Origin: Candidatus Cloacimonadota bacterium
Lineage (GTDB): Bacteria; Cloacimonadota; Cloacimonadia; Cloacimonadales; Cloacimonadaceae
Assembly: GCA_023228285.1 (NCBI GenBank)
Contig: JALOBM010000049.1
Location: forward strand, 1-16,257
Reading direction: 5' to 3'
DNA: 16,257 nucleotides
Positions within the stretch are counted from its first letter, which is position 1. Each line of letters begins with the position of its first letter. The position numbers and the translations under genes are program-made. Positions 1-8,605 of the stretch are shown here, in pieces. The notes below the pieces were generated by a model, which saw nothing but the letters and a program-made list of their open reading frames with translations, made no database searches and was not told where the DNA came from.

Positions 1-58
1 TTGCCGAATGTGGCGGGAAATCTCAAATACGCTGAAAACTTGAATATTATCCATAAGG

Positions 59-86
59 AAGCAGTAAATGACCATCTGCTTTTTTT
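59..86 (+). terminator. Rho-independent terminator of a gene left of the window
   Basis: On the + strand AAGCAG (59-64) pairs with CTGCTT (76-81) around an 11-nt loop. The loop can add an inner ATG/CAT pairing. A run of seven T (80-86) follows. This is a short intrinsic terminator pointing rightwards, so a + strand gene probably ends just before it: frames 2 and 3 close at 41-43 and 33-35, and the few residues visible are too short to identify. The nitroreductase on the other strand would then be convergent to that gene. Confidence 0.5.
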
Positions 87-198
87 GTCAACAAGCTTCG
101 ATGGATACTGAACTTGAGGACAGCTCCATTATGGATGATCGTTATATTGGCATCCAGTCAATCGTAATACCTATCATCCCCTCTGCTTTGTCCAAAGC

Positions 199-265
199 TG
201 AAGCAGATATCATCCCGTTATCATCGAGTGACCACTCCTTTATAACACGATGATATCTGGATCAA
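199..265. repeat. Palindromic intergenic repeat, copy 1
   Basis: This 67-nt element aligns without gaps to 10161-10227, with 50 of 67 positions identical by hand count. It shares the 15-mer GTTATCATCGAGTGA and the 7-mer ATAACAC. It is itself an inverted repeat: CAGATATCATC (204-214) matches GATGATATCTG (249-259) over 11 bp, GTTAT (217-221) pairs with ATAAC (242-246), and GAGT/ACTC can close a tight 4-nt loop in the centre. It lies 34 nt beyond the stop of the minus-strand nitroreductase gene. The + strand stretch 182-205 next to it (CTGCTT/AAGCAG) is another small hairpin. Its role is unknown; a 3'-UTR structure or a small non-autonomous mobile repeat are both possible. Confidence 0.75.
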
Positions 266-298
266 ATCTCGATAATGTCAAGAGGCTGGATAGGGAGA

Positions 299-862
299 TC
301 AGTTCAGGATCAATGTGTTCAGATACAGTTTCGGCACATGATGCCGGTCTTGCTCATCTCTCCAATACTCGATGTTACCGTCGGGTCCGATGCTATCGAT
401 CACTACTTCTTCGTCAGGAACTCCCAAGGCTATCACCAGTACAATTTCCCATTTATTGGGAATTGCTAGCACTTCATGAACCTTGTCTCTGTCAACAGCA
501 GCAATCATACACCCGCCAATACCAAGTTCCGTGGCCCCCAGCAACATGCTCTGACAGGCTATTCCTGTATCGATATAGCAGAATGTTGAACAGGATACTG
601 GAGCCAGGACTACTATGTAGGCGGCAGGGCGCTCGCCATCAGCGGGACCGTCCCAGTCTTTCAAATAGTTGGCCCATTTCAAGCACTTGAACAGACCTTC
701 GTGGGGATTGTCCACCAGCCAGTAACGCAGGTTCTGCAAGTTTGCCGCACTTGCAGAAACCCGTGCCAGATCAACTAGATCCCTCAAAGTCTGTTTGCTG
801 ATGGGAGTATGCTGTTTAAACCGTCTGAAACTTCTGTTGCGAACTACTAGCTGGTGTATCAT
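299..862 (-). CDS. Small nitroreductase-family FMN oxidoreductase
   Basis: Predicted 187-residue flavoprotein of the nitroreductase superfamily, NAD(P)H-dependent with FMN as cofactor; the substrate is unknown. The N-terminal RSFRRF (residues 10-15) followed by RVSASAANLQN (34-44) matches the usual 'R.S.R.F ... AP.a.n.Q' FMN-binding opening. The middle segment (about 95-125) has the family 'G.a.Q.m.L.A.e.GiG' pattern, with GIGGCMIAA near 113-121. The start is fixed by GGAGGT five nt before the ATG. It lies 134 nt downstream of the MutL gene on the same strand and could share its transcript, but the gap is wide enough for its own promoter. The repeat at 199-265 is just beyond its stop. Family assignment is firm; no specific function can be read. 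Confidence 0.88.
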   Translation of the reverse strand: MIHQLVVRNRSFRRFKQHTPISKQTLRDLVDLARVSASAANLQNLRYWLVDNPHEGLFKCLKWANYLKDWDGPADGERPAAYIVVLAPVSCSTFCYIDTGIACQSMLLGATELGIGGCMIAAVDRDKVHEVLAIPNKWEIVLVIALGVPDEEVVIDSIGPDGNIEYWRDEQDRHHVPKLYLNTLILN

Positions 863-996
863 ACTCCACCTCCAATATTTATTCTACATAAATGATAAGC
901 GGCATGCATCGCCTGGAAAAGGCAAGATAGGTCTGAAAAGCACGTAAGGGACGGTGAACTGTTGAAATAATTCCACAGTCTTCCAGTCACAATTTA

Positions 997-3837
997 CTAG
1001 CAAAGAATATTGATTCCTGCTCGTACTACTCCTGCCCGGATTCTGGTGTGCGGCTCCAGCATACAGAGTTTTCCGGTATTCTCCCTGAAGTATTTTTCTT
1101 GTTGTGGCACTAATGCGATATCGCCAAACCCCTGGATCAATACCAAACTGGCAGGTATGTGTTCATCACCTGTATTGATTACTCCCTGTTCTGCACCCAG
1201 ATATTCGCAAAGATCAGCTTCATCCATAGATGGGCAAATGATCCCGACGGAAAGCTGTGAAAGGCGCTTTAGATCGGCAAATGTAGGTTTGAAGCCCAAA
1301 ACTGCTATGCAGTTTTCTGGTAGTGGATCCTGTGAAACGTCCGGCACCCAGAACAGGTTACCATGTACGGTTTTTCCCCAGCCGATAGCAGCGGACAAAC
1401 GGATGGCATTATATGAAAGGCGTAATGCACGGTCTTGCTCTACTCGGCTCACTATTCCCGATACATTGGCATGGTAGCTGGTAGCTTTGTAATTATATTG
1501 AATGGTCATTACTCCTGTTTTAGCATCAAAATCGATGATTTGTCCCGTGCTGGGACTTGGTACAATCTTCACATGATCGGGTTTGATATAGCGAGCCACA
1601 GTATCACCTTCATAGACGAACTCACCGACATTCTTTACGAGGTATCGTTTCGCCTTTTTAGGGGCTACACCCAGCTTGTCTGCAATCATAATTTCAATGG
1701 GCTTTCTGCTATACTTCTGAATCTCGGACAACACGATCAGACCGCTCTTGTAATCGATGAATTCCACTTTCCCGCGCACTGGGGAATGGTGAGCCTGGCG
1801 CATATCATACTCCGGCAAGGGACGGCGCAATTCATCAGAGAAGTATATTTCGTCCCCGATCTTCACACAGATAGCTCTTTGGAATATCTCTTCCGGAACC
1901 TTGGCATTGGATAAATTTGTATTAACTACAAACAGGCGGGGAGGATTATAGAGGTTTTGGGCGACAATTTCATCAGGTACTACCTTTTCACCGCATTTCT
2001 TTAGGATATCTCCATTGTAGGGTAGTTCCACATCATACCAGAATTGATCTCGAATGGGATCGGCATCATTCTTAAAGACGTGTGGTGCAGCATCTTCGGT
2101 ATACAACTCAAGCAGATAATCCATGATCGGATCGAAGCCATCACGCTCCAGTCTGGTGTCGATAATTATCGGTAGGTCGCTGGTGATGCTTTGCTCCTTA
2201 CTGGCTCCGTCTATCATGCATTTCTTTAAAGCTTTGAATAGCATTTTACGCCCGGTTTGAGCCGGAAGAAGCACAAGATTATCTGAAAGTACTAAATGCG
2301 ATTTGCCATCATACTCTACGTTCAGCACCGGGATACTCTTCTTTTCCGGGAAAATTGGACGTACATAAATGGCAAGGCTCGACAGACATTCTTTGAACAA
2401 TAGATCGCGGCTGAGACTTTTATCCACCGTGGAGAAAACTCCCAAATGCGGGCTAATAAAGTGTTTATCAATAGCCAGTTCTGTGATTCCAACGGGGAAT
2501 ACTCCACCAATCAGAATATCCAGGCATTGATTTGGATTTTGGGTATGGGCAAATACTCCACCTGCTCCGATAATCAGTCCGATGTCGCTGGGATAAAAGT
2601 AGAATGATTCTTCGTTTGCAATATAATTGAATTTGGCTTCATACTTGTCCTTTCCGTTGGATTTCATGGCATCCAGAAAGCCCAGTTTCTCTTGATTGTA
2701 ATGCATGTTCTCGTGTTGAGTAACAGCCAATCGTAATGCGCATTTGGCCAAGGCGTGTTCGATGCGGTATTCATTGGTACTCCCGGGATTGCTGGTAGGG
2801 TACAAGCTTTTATTGCCCACATAGTTCCTCAGTTCACGCTCGGAGATATTGTCTGGCAGTAGCCTGCGCACAGTCTCCACCTCACTTTCCTTCATCACAT
2901 TCAGGGCACTGTAACTCATACCCAGGTTTGCGCTTACAGTTCGTTGAAAATGAGTGTCTATACGGGTAAAGACATCAGTGGTAGCACCTCCGATGTCAAA
3001 GAGTATCAAGTTCTTTACCTTTGCATTATCCAGTTCTAAAAGGATTTGCAATACTCCTGAGGGAGTAGGTAAAATCGGAGCGTGAACAATATCTTTAATC
3101 TCGGTATATCCGGGAGCTCGTTCCATCACGGTTTCCATGAATAGCTCCTGTATCTTGTCCCGGCTAGGCTTCAGGTTCTCTTGTTGTAAACTGGGTCGCA
3201 GATTGGGTAGAATATGCAGGTCAAAATCCTGCGAAATCATCATCCGGATCATGTCGGCAGCATCGCTGTTACCAGCGTAGATTGTCGGGATTTTTACACT
3301 GGTGCTGAATTTCGGCATGGGTTTTGCAATGCGGAGGATTTCCGCCAAGCGTAGCACAGAACTGATCGCACCTCCATCTGTCCCTCCGGAGATAAGGATC
3401 ATATCCGGACGCAAATCTCGCATTGCCATCATTTGCTCTATGGTACTGCGCCGGTCGTTGATGGCAAATACGTCCAGAATGATGCCTCCGGCTCCGTAAG
3501 CCGCTCGTTTTGCACTACTGGCACTATCAAAGAGAGTAAGGCCGATTACCAGGATCTGTAATCCCCCTCCGGCACTGCTTGTGCTCAGATATCGTATGTT
3601 TGGTACGAAACTGAAGTGCTTGTCTCTGGAAACATCTGAAAGCAGCGATATACCGCTTTGCCTTTCAACCTTCCTGATGGCTTCGATGATGCCAATCTTA
3701 ACGTCATTATGCGGGGCTTCCACTGTGGTATCTGCATGCTCTACTGCCAAAAGCCTAGCTTTCACGCAATCGATCAGGATGGCCTTGGTGGTAGTGGAAC
3801 CGATATCGGTGATCACAGCGTAATCGCATTGCTTCAT
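997..3837 (-). CDS. MutL/GlmL-family ATPase (B12-mutase reactivating type) with long C-terminal extension
   Basis: Protein of 946 residues. Residues 1 to about 535 match the glutamate-mutase MutL family, an ASKHA (actin/Hsp70-like) ATPase associated with adenosylcobalamin-dependent carbon-skeleton or amino mutases, where it is thought to act as a reactivating chaperone. Visible motifs are DIGSTTTKA (11-19, phosphate loop 1), STSSAGGGL (85-93), LISGGTDGG (148-156), LFDIGGATTDVFT (279-291, phosphate loop 2) and LIIGAGGVF (421-429, adenosine site). Most family members stop at about 450-600 residues. The remaining 400 or so here are beta-rich, with SPVRGKVEFID (685-695), VYEGDTVARY (741-750) and SPSTGQIIDFD (761-771) looking like a barrel-sandwich fold, and a final domain around IQGFGDIALVP (901-911). 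A GAGGAGG Shine-Dalgarno lies about 8 nt before the ATG. No mutase gene is in the window, so the partner is unknown. Confidence 0.85.
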   Translation of the reverse strand: MKQCDYAVITDIGSTTTKAILIDCVKARLLAVEHADTTVEAPHNDVKIGIIEAIRKVERQSGISLLSDVSRDKHFSFVPNIRYLSTSSAGGGLQILVIGLTLFDSASSAKRAAYGAGGIILDVFAINDRRSTIEQMMAMRDLRPDMILISGGTDGGAISSVLRLAEILRIAKPMPKFSTSVKIPTIYAGNSDAADMIRMMISQDFDLHILPNLRPSLQQENLKPSRDKIQELFMETVMERAPGYTEIKDIVHAPILPTPSGVLQILLELDNAKVKNLILFDIGGATTDVFTRIDTHFQRTVSANLGMSYSALNVMKESEVETVRRLLPDNISERELRNYVGNKSLYPTSNPGSTNEYRIEHALAKCALRLAVTQHENMHYNQEKLGFLDAMKSNGKDKYEAKFNYIANEESFYFYPSDIGLIIGAGGVFAHTQNPNQCLDILIGGVFPVGITELAIDKHFISPHLGVFSTVDKSLSRDLLFKECLSSLAIYVRPIFPEKKSIPVLNVEYDGKSHLVLSDNLVLLPAQTGRKMLFKALKKCMIDGASKEQSITSDLPIIIDTRLERDGFDPIMDYLLELYTEDAAPHVFKNDADPIRDQFWYDVELPYNGDILKKCGEKVVPDEIVAQNLYNPPRLFVVNTNLSNAKVPEEIFQRAICVKIGDEIYFSDELRRPLPEYDMRQAHHSPVRGKVEFIDYKSGLIVLSEIQKYSRKPIEIMIADKLGVAPKKAKRYLVKNVGEFVYEGDTVARYIKPDHVKIVPSPSTGQIIDFDAKTGVMTIQYNYKATSYHANVSGIVSRVEQDRALRLSYNAIRLSAAIGWGKTVHGNLFWVPDVSQDPLPENCIAVLGFKPTFADLKRLSQLSVGIICPSMDEADLCEYLGAEQGVINTGDEHIPASLVLIQGFGDIALVPQQEKYFRENTGKLCMLEPHTRIRAGVVRAGINILC

Positions 3838-3850
3838 GAAGCTATCCTCC

Positions 3851-4159
3851 TCAATTTGAAAATTTTGCAGGTACCATGCTAGTCTTTATAAACTCACTAA
3901 TCTGATGCATCCAATCGGTTATCTCTATCTTTAGGGGCATTTGGATAGGCATGCTTTACAGGAAACACATTCATCGGCCAGTGCTTCAGCTTCGATGAAT
4001 CCCTGGTATTCGCCCTTGTTGAAGGGTTCATCACCATACATGCGGGCTTCCATATACATTCCAAGCACTGAGGGGATATCTACTCCATGTGGACAGGGCA
4101 TGCAGCCAAAGCCCAGTGCCGATAATCGGTCGGGGGATTTGTATTGTACGGTAATTCAT
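3851..4159 (-). pseudogene. Remnant of a [4Fe-4S] aldo/keto reductase, internally deleted and frameshifted
   Basis: The ATG (4157-4159) overlaps the uvrC stop as ATGA, with AAGGA six nt before it, and begins MNYRTI. After a frame change near 4136-4146 the text continues KSPDRLSALGFGCM, the standard N-terminal opening of ferredoxin-fused aldo/keto reductases. It then runs directly into CMPCPHGVDIP, the start of the C-terminal iron-sulphur domain. Further on come CVSCKACLSKCP and a TAA at 3931-3933. In the third section the original frame resumes with KIEITDWMHQISEFI and ends at TGA 3851-3853. About 100 codons survive of an enzyme normally about 370-390 residues long. The whole TIM barrel is missing, as are two of the four cysteines expected in the first cluster motif. 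The end lies 13 nt before the MutL start, so it once was an ordinary operon member. The family reading is from motif recognition. Confidence 0.82.
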
Positions 4160-5973
4160 TCTTGTTCCTTGTGATAATGTTTATATATGCTGGATGCAGT
4201 CTTCTCGCCGATACCTTTGATGCTTGTAAGGGTAGCAATATCCGCATCTTTGATTTTTCCCACGCTGCCAAGCTCTTTTAGCAGAATGAATTTGGTGCTT
4301 TCTCCGATCCCGGGAATCTCTTCCAATTCACTGATCAAAGTGCGCTTGCTCCGTCTGCTACGATGAAAACTGATGGCAAAACGGTGTGCTTCATCTCGTA
4401 TTCTCGTGACCAATCTGAGTGCAGATGAGCTACGGGACAGGATAATAGACTCACTGTTTCCGGGTAAGAATAATTCTTCAGCCCGCTTGGCAAGGGATAC
4501 AATGCGCAGATCAGCGTAGGCACTGTTTTGTAAAATCTCATGTGTAGCAGAAAGCTGTCCTTTACCACCATCTATGATGAATAGATCAGGTTTCATATCC
4601 GGTTCTTTATCGATTTCTGTGAGGTAGCGGGACAGCGTTTCCTGAAGCGCAGCAAAGTCATTCTGAGTTTGAATTTCACGAATAATAAAGTGCCGGTAAT
4701 ACTTCTTTTTGGCTTTGCCATTTTCAAAGTAAACCGCGCTGGATACTGTATCTGTCCCTTGAATGGTGGAGATATCCATACATACGATTTTGCGGGGAAG
4801 CTTGTCAAAACCCAAGGCTTCTTTTAGCTCCTGAATGGGGAATATCGTACGATTTGCTTTGCGCATATGCGCCAGTTTCTTTTCCTCAATCAAGTTGAAT
4901 GCATTACGTTTGGCCATGGCCAGCAGTCTAGCTTTGTCTCCGCGTTGAGGAAGACTCAGCAAACCCTTCAGCCATTGCGACAGAGCCTCATAATCAGCGG
5001 GTTCAAAGGGCAACAGGATCTCTTGGGGCAGTTCATCTTTCTGGGCATAATACAGCTTCAGAAAAGATGCCAAAATACTCTCCCTACTCTCCAAGGAGAT
5101 ATTCTTCATGGGATAGTTTTCCTGATTGATGATGACTCCTTCCTGCATCCTCAGAACCAGGCAGATAGCGTCGTTCTCTTCCTGATAGAACCCGATGATG
5201 TCGATGTTGCGGCGATCAGAATAGACTATGCTCTGCCGCTTCTGTATCTTTTGTATGGCGACTATGCGATCTCTAATCTTTGCCGCTTCTTCGAAACGCA
5301 ATTCATCAGATAAGTTGTTCATCTCTTGGCGATACTCATCCGATACTTCCTCGTATTTGCCTTCAAAAAAACGGATCATCTTATCGACGATTTGCATATA
5401 TTGCCCCTGAGATATCTTCCCGATGCATGGAGCGCTGCACTTTCCCAATTGATGATTGATGCAGGCTTTCTGGAACACTACCGCTCCAATGGGGATATTG
5501 CGCTTGCAATCACGGATGGGGAAGAGCCATTCAAAGCTTCTCAATGTGCGTCTTAATGAACGTACATCCGTGTAAGGACCGAAATAGCGGGATCCGTCTT
5601 TCACTAGATCCCTGGTAACAAATACCCTGGGGAAATCTTCGTTCAAAGTGATCTTCACATAGGGATAGCGCTTATCGTCCTTTAGCATCACGTTGTACTT
5701 CGGTTGGAAGCGCTTGATCATATTTGCTTCCAGCAAGAAAGCTTCATTCTCGCTGGATGTTATGATGTAGTCCAGCGCTGCGATATGAGCTACCAATTGC
5801 TCTGTCTTTGGATCTTTGGGACTGTTGCTGAGGTAGGATTTGATGCGGTTCTTCAAGGAGAGTGCTTTACCTACATAGATCACATCATCCTTTGCGTTTT
5901 TCCATAGATACACACCGGGTTTATCCGGCAAGTATGGAATCTTCTCGGCTATCTGCGGTGTAGGCGCTTGCAT
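4156..5973 (-). CDS. uvrC: UvrABC system protein C (excinuclease subunit)
   Basis: The dual-incision nuclease of bacterial nucleotide excision repair, cutting on both sides of a lesion marked by UvrA/UvrB. With the start at 5973 it has 605 residues, the normal length. Domains in order: GIY-YIG nuclease (GVYLWKN to YVGKA, 20-37; 3' incision); a four-cysteine cluster C156, C171, C179, C183 with the spacing known to bind [4Fe-4S] in UvrC; UVR motif (about 216-250, UvrB contact); RNase H-like nuclease with D400 (CMDIS), D468 (IIDGGKGQ) and H530 (5' incision); and two helix-hairpin-helix units (IPGIGEST 553-560, IKGIGEKT 585-592). An upstream in-frame ATG at 6045 would reach deeper into murJ; 5973 gives the usual N-terminus and a 25-nt overlap with murJ. 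The stop overlaps the next ATG. Confidence 0.96.
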   Translation of the reverse strand: MQAPTPQIAEKIPYLPDKPGVYLWKNAKDDVIYVGKALSLKNRIKSYLSNSPKDPKTEQLVAHIAALDYIITSSENEAFLLEANMIKRFQPKYNVMLKDDKRYPYVKITLNEDFPRVFVTRDLVKDGSRYFGPYTDVRSLRRTLRSFEWLFPIRDCKRNIPIGAVVFQKACINHQLGKCSAPCIGKISQGQYMQIVDKMIRFFEGKYEEVSDEYRQEMNNLSDELRFEEAAKIRDRIVAIQKIQKRQSIVYSDRRNIDIIGFYQEENDAICLVLRMQEGVIINQENYPMKNISLESRESILASFLKLYYAQKDELPQEILLPFEPADYEALSQWLKGLLSLPQRGDKARLLAMAKRNAFNLIEEKKLAHMRKANRTIFPIQELKEALGFDKLPRKIVCMDISTIQGTDTVSSAVYFENGKAKKKYYRHFIIREIQTQNDFAALQETLSRYLTEIDKEPDMKPDLFIIDGGKGQLSATHEILQNSAYADLRIVSLAKRAEELFLPGNSESIILSRSSSALRLVTRIRDEAHRFAISFHRSRRSKRTLISELEEIPGIGESTKFILLKELGSVGKIKDADIATLTSIKGIGEKTASSIYKHYHKEQE

Positions 5974-7511
5974 AAGTTTTGTGTAGCCTCTTTGATGTAG
6001 ATTAAGTGGAGTAGTATTCCCATCAGATAGAAGAATAGAAAGCACAATCCTGAAATAAGAACGGATTGCAGGACTAATCCGGCTTTAGATTCCAGCGGGA
6101 TCAGATCTCTTAGATAATGCGCCATGAAATAGATGACAACTGAGATAAGCAGAGTCTTCAAGAGGTTGCCCAATACGCCTTTACTGCTGATGTAGGGAAA
6201 TCTCTTGCGAATCAGAATCAATAAGCTGAGGTAATTCACAATTGCTGTGATTGAGGTGGACAATGCCAATCCCCGATGTTGGATAAACTGCATCAACACA
6301 AAGTTCAAACTGATGTTTAGTCCTATCATTACAGCAGCCAAAATCACGGGTGTACGAGTATCTCCTTTGGCATAGAACAACGGAGTAAGCACCTGATTCA
6401 TACTGTAGAACAGCAGTCCCAGAGAATAGAAGATCAGAGCCTGTGAGCTCATCCAAACTGCATGTTGATCGAATGCACCATGAGCAAACAGGATCACAAC
6501 GAAATCTTCTGCAAGTGCGAGGATTATGGCGCTGATAGGCAACATGATATATGCCAAACTCAAGGATGTGAAGCGCAGGCTATCAGAGAGCTCTGAGTAC
6601 TCTCCCTTGCTTACCAATCTGGAATATGTGGGCAACACAGCAGTACCCGCACTGATGGCAAAGATTCCCAAAGGCAATTGCATCAGTCTATTACCATAGG
6701 CCAGAGCGGTGATACTACCCATGGGCAGAAAGCTGGCCATTAAAGCATCCGCAATCAGGTTGATCTCTCTGATACCGATACCGATCATAGCAGGAATAAA
6801 GCGTTTCCACAAGGTTTTTAGCGCTTCCTGACCAAAGTGTAACATAATAGTAAAGCGATATCCCACCTTTTTCAGATAGGGAAAATTGATAATCGTCTGC
6901 ATGGCTCCACCGATCACCACGCCCCAACCAGCCGGATAAATCAAGCGTTCTGCAGGCAGCTTCCAGATAAAATATGGTACTACAAGGCTCAATATCATAC
7001 CTATATTCAGCAGTGCACTGGATAATCCGGTCATAAAGAAGTAATCGTGGGAATTTAGAATTGCGATGAATGTGGATGACAATCCAATAAAAAAGAGATA
7101 AGGAAAGATAATCCGGGTTAGTTTGATGGCAATATCGCTAGTCTGCGGTGTCAATCCGGGATACAGAAGCCTGACGATAACTGGAGCAAAGACAATTCCC
7201 AAAATGGTAAGTAACAGCAAAAATACCGTGAGGATACTAAGGACATTTAGCGCAAAATCTATCTGGGCGTTTTTATCTTTCTTTATGCCAATATCGTTGT
7301 AGATAGGCACAAAAGCTGTAGAAAGCGCTCCTTCGCCAAAAAGTCTGCGCAAGAGATTGGGGATGTTGTAGGCTATGTTGAAGGCATCGTTCAAATATCC
7401 GCCGCCAAAGAAGAAAGCCATCAACTGATCCCTTACCAGCCCTAAGATTCGGCTGAAGAATACAGCGATACTCATCACGCTGATACTGCGGGCCAGACGG
7501 CGTAGACTCAT
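5949..7511 (-). CDS. murJ: Lipid II flippase MurJ (MviN family)
   Basis: Polytopic inner-membrane transporter of the MOP superfamily, 520 residues, that moves lipid II across the cytoplasmic membrane for peptidoglycan synthesis. The N-terminus carries the family signature: FSRILGLVRDQLMAFFFG, then DAFNIAYNIPNLLRRLFGEGALSTAFVPIY. Hydrophobic segments continue throughout, consistent with about 14 membrane helices; the arginines of the first helices that line the MurJ cavity are present. The start forms an ATGA overlap with the holB stop and has no strong Shine-Dalgarno of its own, suggesting translational coupling. The last 25 nt overlap the start of uvrC. Confidence 0.95.
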   Translation of the reverse strand: MSLRRLARSISVMSIAVFFSRILGLVRDQLMAFFFGGGYLNDAFNIAYNIPNLLRRLFGEGALSTAFVPIYNDIGIKKDKNAQIDFALNVLSILTVFLLLLTILGIVFAPVIVRLLYPGLTPQTSDIAIKLTRIIFPYLFFIGLSSTFIAILNSHDYFFMTGLSSALLNIGMILSLVVPYFIWKLPAERLIYPAGWGVVIGGAMQTIINFPYLKKVGYRFTIMLHFGQEALKTLWKRFIPAMIGIGIREINLIADALMASFLPMGSITALAYGNRLMQLPLGIFAISAGTAVLPTYSRLVSKGEYSELSDSLRFTSLSLAYIMLPISAIILALAEDFVVILFAHGAFDQHAVWMSSQALIFYSLGLLFYSMNQVLTPLFYAKGDTRTPVILAAVMIGLNISLNFVLMQFIQHRGLALSTSITAIVNYLSLLILIRKRFPYISSKGVLGNLLKTLLISVVIYFMAHYLRDLIPLESKAGLVLQSVLISGLCFLFFYLMGILLHLIYIKEATQNLCKRLHRR

Positions 7512-8605
7512 ATACTTAGCAGATTACGTGTGGCCAGAAAGAGGTTCAATTGGATCAAGGTTGGATTCACATTACCGTCCAGCTTTCTGCTAAAATCGTC
7601 CAGAAGCAACAGGTAGTCCGGAATACGATCCGGAATGCCGCTATGAGATACTTCTCCCAAAAAATCACTTTTGTCCAGATTGGTTACTTCGTCTGGGGCT
7701 AAGTGTATCAAAGCCAGATCATTGGCTATAATCCCCATATAAGCTAGCAGGTCGCGAAGAGCATCGGAACTGATCTTGTGCTTGGCCGTTTGGTCGATAT
7801 AATCCAGATTCGCTTTCTCATATGCCATGGAAACGAGTTCGAAAGCCTTGTCTCTGGTGGTATTACCTGCGTCATTTGCTACGCGGATTGCCGTCTTCAG
7901 ATTTCCCCCGCTTATTCTGGCAGCACTCTTTGCCAATGCAGTGTCCACATGGAAATTCTCGAATAGGATTTCCTGTATCACAGTTTGAGAAAGAGGCTTA
8001 AAGTAAACCGGCTGACAGCGGGACAGAATGGTGGGCAGTATCTGCGGCAGTCTTTCTGTAATCAAGATTATAAGTGTGTTCTTTGGAGGTTCTTCCAAAG
8101 TTTTTAGAAATGCGTTTGCGGTCTGGGTATTCATCATGTCTGCGTTTTCGATGATCGCAACCCGATATTGGGCTTCATGAATGGAGTATTCCAAGCGCTT
8201 GATGAGCAAGCTGATACTCTCTTTCCGAATCTCTGTGGAACCGCTAAAGAAGTAGTCCTGCCAGGGGCTTTCAATCTTGTTCTTGATATAGGCTTCATAT
8301 TGTTTCAGGGCATCTGCATCTTTGATCTCTCCATCTGAGCTTAGTTTCAGGTTCACCGTTGGGAATAGATACGTAAAGTCAGGATGCTCGAAACTGAGGA
8401 ATTTGTGACAGGATGCACAAACCCCACAGGGGCGATATTCGCTGCTGGAGAGACAGTTTAGCGCCATCCCAAAACAAAGTGCGGTCATAAACTTGCCCAC
8501 TCCTTCTCCACCATGGAAGATATAAGCTTGGGCTATACGTCGCTGTTCGATGGCATGTTGCAACAAGTCAACAACTTGCTGCTGTCCCTTGATATTACGA
8601 AACAT
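7508..8605 (-). CDS. holB: DNA polymerase III delta' subunit (clamp-loader AAA+ protein)
   Basis: Clamp-loader subunit of 365 residues that helps load the sliding clamp on DNA. Visible elements are an N-terminal QQQVVDLLQHAIEQRRIAQA helix region, the Walker-A-like GGEGVGK (32-38) followed by F instead of S/T (degenerate P-loops are common in delta'), and a zinc module with C51, C60, C63 and C66. Further on are the segment ENADMMNTQTANAFLKTLEE (Walker B/sensor region), then LITERL and the SRC motif in ILSRCQPVYF. A DnaX (tau/gamma) identity is less likely because the protein is short and the P-loop is incomplete. The start shares TGATG with the stop of the acetyltransferase gene and the stop shares ATGA with murJ. 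Confidence 0.9.
   Translation of the reverse strand: MFRNIKGQQQVVDLLQHAIEQRRIAQAYIFHGGEGVGKFMTALCFGMALNCLSSSEYRPCGVCASCHKFLSFEHPDFTYLFPTVNLKLSSDGEIKDADALKQYEAYIKNKIESPWQDYFFSGSTEIRKESISLLIKRLEYSIHEAQYRVAIIENADMMNTQTANAFLKTLEEPPKNTLIILITERLPQILPTILSRCQPVYFKPLSQTVIQEILFENFHVDTALAKSAARISGGNLKTAIRVANDAGNTTRDKAFELVSMAYEKANLDYIDQTAKHKISSDALRDLLAYMGIIANDLALIHLAPDEVTNLDKSDFLGEVSHSGIPDRIPDYLLLLDDFSRKLDGNVNPTLIQLNLFLATRNLLSI

Noticed and set aside
1..111. Plus-strand open frame 1 running in from the left edge to TGA 109-111
   Set aside because: It reads through the terminator at 59-86 and shows no recognisable protein; an upstream gene more likely ends at 33-43.
134..257. Short minus-strand frame through repeat copy 1, with SLDDN residues also readable in copy 2
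   Set aside because: Differences between the two copies fall at all codon positions, and flanking residues do not agree. A nucleic-acid palindrome explains the likeness better than a shared peptide.
961..996. Inverted repeat ACTGT/ACAGT just after the MutL stop as a terminator
   Set aside because: The stem is only 5 bp plus 3 with a mismatch and is followed by no T run.
3885..3914. Promoter-like TTGGAT - 18 nt - TATAAA before the MutL gene on the minus strand
   Set aside because: It lies within the end of the aldo/keto reductase remnant, where the sequence is former coding DNA, and the -35 is weak. Possible but not supported.
3931..4158. Stop-codon readthrough (TGA recoding) fusing UvrC to a ferredoxin-like domain, since the Cys-rich middle segment is in frame with the uvrC stop
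   Set aside because: UvrC ends at its normal length after the second helix-hairpin-helix unit, and the segment starts with the typical N-terminus of an aldo/keto reductase from its own ATG and ribosome site. In-frame position is a one-in-three chance.
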